The position numbers and the translations under genes are program-made. The notes beneath the pieces were generated by a model, which was not told the origin of the DNA, ran no database searches, and saw nothing but the letters and a program-made list of their open reading frames with translations. Below, one piece after another: positions 57,546-64,000 of a stretch of DNA of 64,000 nt. The DNA comes from Lactarius indigo (Eukaryota > Basidiomycota > Agaricomycetes > Russulales > Russulaceae): NCBI GenBank assembly GCA_025766275.1, contig JAFKAC010000178.1, positions 22,019-86,018 of the forward strand. The letters are read 5' to 3'. Position 1 is the stretch's first letter; each line of letters opens with the position of its first letter.

Positions 57546-60500
57546 TCAGATAAACGAACTCATGTCAAACTCTGGTACCTGTACGTCTTGCTTTGCGGTC
57601 TTCAAAAGACTGCCTAGCCCAGCCTTTCTTGCGACCAAGTCGCCTTCGTTGATGGTCTCCTTCATAAGCTGGGCGGGGGGCTCGGTAATCTCCCTAGGTT
57701 TAGGTGACGGTCGGCGAGTTGGTGGCGCCGCGAAGGGGTCTATATCGATCATGATTGAAGATCTACGTCGCATGGCTTGCTCTAATGCGTGCAGTCTACG
57801 CGCTGTGGTCGGACTTGGAGGTGCGAAGTGCTGCGTAGGATCATGGGTTACGAGGGACGGCCGATCAAACGACCAAGACCTGACAAGATCTAACGCGAGG
57901 GCATGGCAGCCTGCGAAAAAGCATGGGTAAATCTAAGAGGCGGCAATGTCTCGAAAGATACCCACTCACCCATTCGAGTGAAAACGCGTGCCATCTGTAG
58001 TACGTAATTGAATTCGGTGCGGCCTGAGATCTCACTTGTGCCTTTTGCGGTTTGGAGCGTCTTGGATTTCAATTGGGAGAAGAGGAGGGCCAGACTAGGG
58101 TCGTCGTAGTGTGGATTTCCGAACTCTGTAATAGGTATGTCCAGCGCGCTGGCGACGTCTTGCAGAGGTGTCTGGTAGATGACCGTCAGAGAGCGTAAAC
58201 AAGAGATGAAAAAGGATGGGCAATAACCACGGACCACAAGTATTCTCACTGCAAGATCTCGGCGGTGCAGCAGCCAAAAGGCCCAACTCCCGAGCCACCT
58301 GTTCCCCTTCTTGAAAGCCAAGGGGATGATGGTCTCGTTGAGAATGTCGCGCAAGATGGGACCATCATCGCGACCCTCGACAACACGCGCCAGAGCAACG
58401 GCCAACTGGAAGTCGTCGAGGTGACGAAGGCAAACATTCACGGCATCTTTCAGATTACCACCAAGGATGAAGAACGCGGCCGCATATTCTATTAAGTTCT
58501 CGTTGAGCCCGAACGCATGAGGGAAACTGTGTGACCGAGCGTACCAAAGCGGCGCTTGCTGAGCAGAGCATAGGCGTTCTTGAGTGCCGCAGTCCGCCAT
58601 CGCGGTTGCGTGAAATCGTTGGACAAGAACTTGATCATAACTGATTGCTCCTTGTGCCATGCAGCCTGCCGCCAGAGTCCGTGCACGAGCTTGTGTTTTC
58701 CGAGGGCAAAGTAAAACAATGAGCAGGCAACTGGATCGCGAGCGTCTCCAGCCATATACTCGGTCCTAGCGATGAGCTCTATGTGAGATCTCTGCGGCAA
58801 TATATTAATGAATGGGGCTCGTGCATGAGAACGGTGATTTTACGTACCATCGATTCAACAGAGTTGAGCCAGAGAAACACGCCCAGTGCACGAGCATCGC
58901 TCCATGTCATTTTGCCTTGGCACGCGGCCAACGACGCTGACAGTAGCAACCCCTGAGTCTCACTATGAAAAGCCCAAATGATATCACGAAATCGTAATCT
59001 GGCACGCCAACCTGATCGACGACTGACACCACCTCTTGACTCTGGGCTACTTGGTGCAGAAGCGCGTTGATTGAGAATGTAGAAAGAACGCATTGAGATG
59101 AGATAGCGCAATCCATTGGCATCGAGGGCTCTCCGGGACTCGTCGACCTGAATGATGCTCCGCTAAGGCAGAAAAAAGCTATACCCGCTAGTGCGTACCT
59201 CAAGCACGGCTCGTATGAGTACAAGAAGGTGTGCATGCTCATTCGGTGTTAGATGAGGGAGTGGCGTTGCCTCTAGATGGTCGAGCAGCCGTTCAATTAG
59301 TGGGCGAGAAAAGCCTTGATCTTCTAGCCTACTGTAATCAGTGGGGGGTGTCGCAACCCGGGTAATGCTCACTCGTCGGTTTCCTCCAACCCGTTAAATA
59401 GTGAAGAATACTGCCGGCGGTGAGACCCTATGACCTGTAACACCGGTGAGAAAATATGGGACAGGGAAACATAGGCCGAAGCTGACTGGACTTGAGACGG
59501 GGTTTCTCTTGAGGTAATGACTAATTGGGATAGGGTTCATCCGGAAAGCACCATCCTGCAATTCAAGGCTCTTCTCCACCTCGCGAGATAGGTGCACAAG
59601 AATCTCCTTAACAAGGTCGAGCTTGTCTGTGTTTCAACAATGAGCACCATTGAGAAATAACGATAACGATAACCAACCCCACAAGAGACACTGCAGCAAC
59701 ATTTGAGGATGGTAGTCCGGGAGGGGTCCATTCAGCCTTGCAACATACTCGAAAAGGCCCTCTTCACTTTCCTCCTTTTCAAGTTGTCGAGACAGTCCAT
59801 ACAAGCACATCTGATGACCAGAACCAATAAGAAGTGTCCCGTACGCCAACCAAATAGAATCGCTGATCGGGTGTGGGAGTAGACTTCACCAATTAGGCGG
59901 AATTTAGTACGGCGCCGCACCAAAGAACCAGACGTGCGTTCACCTACTTTTCAACATCGATGCTCTTGATGACACCCCAACCCGGGCCCTCGTCAAAGTA
60001 CGTCATCCGTTGTTGACACAGTATCTCAACGCGGTACGCGAATCCGACTGCGAGTATGGATTGATTATCGGGTGTCGAGCTCCAATCGAGGTCGTTCACC
60101 CGCTCGGATGAGCCCAATATCTTCGCATACTCTAGACCCGAGGAAAATTCTGATTCTTTCGAGTCCCAAATTGTGAGTTCCTCCTCCCCATCTGCTCGCG
60201 GAACAACTGGACAAGGGCATAAGCCTCCCGCGCGTGATTTGTGAAGGAGGGAGACAAACTGAGAACGGTCTTCTTTGCAGAACTACACCGTGCCATGCGT
60301 ATGCTCGTTCGACCAGTGCGCAGTTTCCCAGTGCGACGCCAGCCGGTTCCATTCCCGTCAGGCACCCAAAACATTAGCTCGCCGTCTCTCCCAACGCTTA
60401 AAAGGACATCGCGTTCCATCCCAGCCGTGTCACGGCTTGATATCCACCCCATGGGATCGACGGGTAAGATAAATGCTACCGGCAACGGTAGCGGCAATGC

Positions 60501-62541
60501 TGTTTGAGAGATCACAGATAGTGAAGGTAGACCTCCGCTCATAGCGTGAATGTGAAATATAGTGGGCGCAAGATCAGCAGTGATGGCATATATGCATTCA
60601 TAGGGTGCACTGTTCCGGGAAGGAAGCGAAAACAAGGAGGATATAGGAGGGAGAGATAGGGTGAGCTCTGGCGTGGTATGTAATGTGAAAAGGCATGTGG
60701 CATTCGAGAAAGTTGCAAAGGACCGTCCTGAAAAGATGCGTGAATTTCGACAGTTACCCACATCAGATAGAACTTGCCTCCATTCAGTACAACGACATTG
60801 TCCGCCGTTGTCCACCTCCCAGCACGCTGTAGTGACGTGCCGTGATCGCGCACAATCCACGCATCGCCCCCCGTTTCACGTACAACTGCCAAGCCCGTAC
60901 CATCGGGTGTACGCACAAATTGTTTGATACGTGGTTCGCCATCAGTCGTGTAATCATGAACGCGGCCCAGTAGAGTGAGACCATCGGAACGCGAGTCAAA
61001 AAAGTTCAAAGGCTCGAGCATATGCACGGACAAAGGAGCCGTTGAAACTAATGCTAGCGTGTGTTTGGTGGGGCCGGGAACGACGTGCAAATACGAGGGA
61101 GCTCTTAAAAATGAGAAAGGGACATTCTGAAGGAGGGCGAACTGTTTGAGGAGTGTGGGCGGTCGCCGATCCAGATTCTGGCTAGAGGTGAGGCTCGAAG
61201 CTACCAATGATGGACAAGATACTTGCCGCAACGGCCCGGATAGAAAGCGAACCATCGGGAAGAGCTTGCATGAACATATCCCATCCAGCGTCTCTGATGT
61301 CCTGGACTCTTCGTATTTTCACGTCATCTTTATCAGATGTATCCGAGAGGACAGATGTAAGTGTCCGAGTAAGAATTTCTCTATTAAGATAGAAAATGCT
61401 GGAAGTAGGATGATCGGTTGGACCCGGGGGCAGCTTCGAAGCTGTCGGTGAGGAGAGATTTAAAGTTGCGTGTAGTTGCAAGTATTGTGGAGAGTCCAAG
61501 ACAGGTGTGAATATGCGAAGTGTTGCGTCGGAGGTAACTGTGTACAGAACAAGGCCATCCCTGTAAACGAGATCCGAGGTCAGTGATGTACAAGTCCACG
61601 TTTTGGGCGCCACTCACCGACTAGAAACCTGAGTAGAACGCCAAATAATACTGGTGACAGGTCTGGGGTGAGGGATCGCTTGAATCTGCCGGCCGGATGT
61701 CGTAAGAATTATGCGAATTATTTTGGCTTGCTAGTCGTGGGTCAAATGTGAAAGCGGAACGTGGCGACGTTGTGTGCATACCTCCGAGACGGTTGCAAGA
61801 TACGCCAGAGAAGGGGAGAAGTGGATGGAAGATAGCTCCTGCGACCTGTTATACATATGAGACAACGAAAGTGCAAGCGATTAAGGGAAGAGGTGACCTG
61901 CACAACCACTTGGACGACCAGGTCGGAAGATCATTCTCCATGACTAGAGTGTGGACAGACAGTGTTGATTGAGTCGCAACCACCAGGAGACCTGCATAGG
62001 GTGAGTGGTAGTACGCGAGTGGAAGAAGAGAAGCAAGCACACCGGAACTGCAGTCAATGGCGGTGATGGGCTTACCATCGGGAAGCAGTAGAGACGAGTG
62101 AACGAGCCAAGTGCGGGCGGAGACCCCAGAAAGAGACCAAACAGCAAGCCTAGGACCGGATGCAGCAGCTACCTGTATGCGAGGATGAGGCGGAGCAGTG
62201 AGCGGTGAGAAGGAAGGCACGTGGCATAGTATGAGGGAGTGCGTACAAGCTTTAACGCGGGATCAACGGCGAGAGACGTAATGTTACAGTTCACGCTCGC
62301 ACCAGGGAAGACCTGAGAAAAAGCTAGGGCACGCAAGAAGCGGAGAGAGGTGGCATCGAGGATGACAACTGCATCAGCGGACGGATAAAGCTAGCAAGAT
62401 TGTACGACGTGAGTGTGAGCAAAGAAAATTAGCAAGCGAGCAGGGTTGACTGACAAGAAGAGACTCTGTGGGAAGACAGAGGGTGTGAAGGCAACAAGCT
62501 GATGAAGGCGAACCAGGGAAAGCGCGCACGAGGTCGAGCAT
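57546..62541 (-). CDS. RAV1: Rav1/DMXL, RAVE complex subunit
   Basis: The gene encodes the large WD-repeat subunit of RAVE, which assembles the V-ATPase on vacuoles and endosomes. It starts at 62541 (MLDLVRAFPGSPSS) with beta-propeller repeats, such as LYPSADAVVILDATSLRFLR, PRLAVWSLSGVSARTWLVHS and DATLRIFTPVLDSPQYLQL. The Rav1 C-terminal domain follows, with the most conserved blocks DPVACSLFYFALGKHKLVHG, LSNDFTQPRWRTAALKNAYA, YAAAFFILGGNLKDAVNVCL and DDFQLAVALARVVEG, then WLGSWAFWLLHRRDLAVRIL and a tail ending VPEFDMSSFI. Many short introns are present, and not all junctions were checked. No lesion was noticed. The opposite-strand neighbour upstream is the fasciclin gene. Confidence 0.9.
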
Positions 62542-62695
62542 GGTCAGGGGCCAACAGCCGGCCAAGAGCGGAAAACGGAAAGGGCAAGCAAGGTAGCGCA
62601 TGCCGGCACACCGCACGCATACATGCGCGTCCGCGTCATAACATAAGACATAAGAGGCACCCGCGTTCCCTCTCCCCGCAGCTGTCCCTGCGCAA
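62542..62695. promoter_or_regulatory. Divergent region between Rav1 and the fasciclin gene
   Basis: 154 bases between the two start codons. It is purine-rich on the plus strand near Rav1 and C/T-rich near the fasciclin start, as usual for fungal promoters. Confidence 0.35.
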
Positions 62696-64000
62696 ATGCG
62701 TCTCCCCTCCTTCCTCTTCGCGTCCTCCCTTACTACTCTCGCTTTCATTCACAACTCCCGCTAAATTCTCCTCACGCGAGGGCGTTCTCAACCACTCTCG
62801 TAGAACAAATTGTCCGAGGACCCAGACTTCACGGCCCTTCTTCGTTCTTCAACGCGCCAAGCTTATTCCCACCCTCAACAGGCTCAACGGCAGCACTTTC
62901 TTTGCTCCCACAAACGATGCAATTCACCGCGACGCATTCCTTTCTCGGCACACTTCACTCGCGGCGACAATATCAATGAACGTCTTCGGCAGGAAATATT
63001 TACCATTTGCTTAACTACACCGTCGTCCTTCCGGAGGACGACAACGTCCTTGTTACGAGGACTCTCCACTTTCCGCGCGACAGCTCTGGGCCCCCGTCGG
63101 ATGAGCCTCCTCCTTCTCCCCCTTGGCTCCCGGTCCCTGGTGGGTCCCTCGGACACGAACCACAACGGCTCCGGGTAGCTTCCCGGCATGGTGGCATTTA
63201 CGTCGGCGTCGACGCTTTCGGCAAGGGTGGGGTTCGAGTCGTCAAAGGTCCCATTGACGCGGGCAATGGGGTCCTCCTTGGTATCGAAGATATCTTGACA
63301 GTACCCCCCAGCTTATGTGGGTGCCGTCATTTTATGCCTCGGCGCATGTGAATGATTCAGCCCGTTCAGCGGATGTGGTCTCCACTCGTTCCTCCACGTC
63401 CTACTTTCACAGGATACTGACCCCGGCGGCAATCACTCGTCTGAATGAGACCGCTGAGCTCACCATCTTTGTTCCGGTGGACTCTGCCTGGAACGCTCCA
63501 CCCGGTCGAGAAGCTCTACTTGGAGAGCGAATTCGCTACAGACGACGTACTCCGCATTCTTGAAATGCATGCTGTCGTGCGGAATGGGGTGAAATGGTCC
63601 GAATCGTTCAACCCTGCCATCAATTGTCAGTCACTCCTCCCTACGGCCGTCTTCTTTTCATCTAATGCAATGTAGTGACTACTCTCGACGGAAGGGAGTT
63701 AAACGTTGTGACCTTATCAGACAAGGTCATGGTATCAGAAGCTGAACTTGTTGAACCTGACATATACGCGTCCAATGGGGTCTTGCACACGATCTCGTCA
63801 CTCTTGATCCCTGAGGGCACTCTCCAATTAACGCCGGAGAAATTCCTACTTGCGTTGAACTGCACCAACTTTGTTTCCATGGTCCACTCCGTGAATCTGA
63901 CTCACCTCATTAATGACACCGATGCACAATACACAATTCTCGCCCCCAAGATGACGTTTTTACTGCGTACGGAGATGAGGAGCTTAAAAAAGGCAGCGAT
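62696..64000 (+). pseudogene. Fasciclin (FAS1) domain gene broken by single-base shifts, runs off the end
   Basis: The coding sense is well preserved but spread over all three frames: a signal peptide MRLPSFLFASSLTTLAF, then HSQLPLNSPHARAF, LSEDPDFTALL, AKLIPTLNRLNGSTFFAPTN, GDNINERLRQEIF, LLNYTVVLPEDDNVL, GIYVGVDAFGKGGVRVVKG, RLNETAELTIFVPVDSAWNA, LHPVEKLYLESEFATDDVLR and later ASNGVLHTISSLLIPEG. These are FAS1 repeats of a secreted or surface adhesion-type protein. Shifts occur near 62744, 62808, 62842, 62950, 63005, 63312, 63495 and 63945. I saw no stop caused by base substitution inside the conserved blocks. The shifts could be recent decay or sequence errors near a contig end. The 3' end is outside the window. 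Confidence 0.8.

Noticed and set aside
1..64000. CRISPR arrays, rRNA, tRNA genes, bacterial-type operons or ribosome binding sites
   Set aside because: None was seen. The window is eukaryotic nuclear DNA; the repeats found are tandem gene copies, microsatellites or inverted-repeat element ends. A tRNA scan by program was not possible here.

Overview
This window is nuclear DNA of a filamentous basidiomycete. The genes are cut by many short introns, most of them about 50-60 bases with GT-AG ends and a CTAAC/CTGAC-like branch site. The gene content is that of an Agaricomycete: a DUF6532 protein, a Zn2Cys6 regulator of an Agaricomycete-type family, a NACHT-type relic and a Rac1 GTPase. I cannot name the species. 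Coordinates below were spliced by hand. For POLD2, thiolase, SHB17, YHM2, the Mpv17-like gene, seipin, LMW-PTP, GDI, the WW gene, the Myb-like gene and the calycin-like gene, the exon lengths sum exactly to a multiple of three and to the length expected of the family.

Layout. 1-1731: the 3' part of a DUF6532 gene. 1732-5780: an AT-rich stretch almost free of genes, holding the relic of a C2/NACHT-type gene. 5780-7063: a decayed 3-phosphoglycerate dehydrogenase gene. 8701-32441: a dense housekeeping block with DNA polymerase delta small subunit, 3-ketoacyl-CoA thiolase, prephenate dehydratase, a Zn2Cys6 regulator, a large single-pass membrane protein, Rac1, an SHB17-like phosphatase, a long coiled-coil protein, the YHM2 mitochondrial carrier, an Mpv17/PMP22 membrane protein and one unknown gene. 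32714-33364: an open frame of uncertain status. 33365-37680: a tandem triplication of a U1-type C2H2 zinc-finger gene, with one intact and two degraded copies and a 277-bp TA-flanked inverted-repeat element. 37844-43824: a WW-domain gene and TRAPPC8/Trs85. 43825-46078: poor in genes, with a broken duplicate of the WW gene. 46079-62541: a second dense block with a calycin-like protein, an unknown protein, seipin, an SH3BGR-like protein, LMW tyrosine phosphatase, methylmalonate-semialdehyde dehydrogenase, a Myb-like protein, Rab GDI and Rav1/DMXL. 62696-64000: a fasciclin-domain gene broken by a series of one-base shifts.

No operons or biosynthetic cluster are visible. Several genes share cell biology by theme: membrane traffic and organelles (TRAPPC8, Rab GDI, Rac1, Rav1, seipin, Mpv17-like) and mitochondrial or peroxisomal metabolism (YHM2, methylmalonate-semialdehyde dehydrogenase, thiolase). 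Nothing suggests they act as a unit. The most striking feature is gene architecture: exons of 3, 3, 5, 7 and 10 bases, plus three GC-AG introns, are needed to rebuild the conserved proteins.
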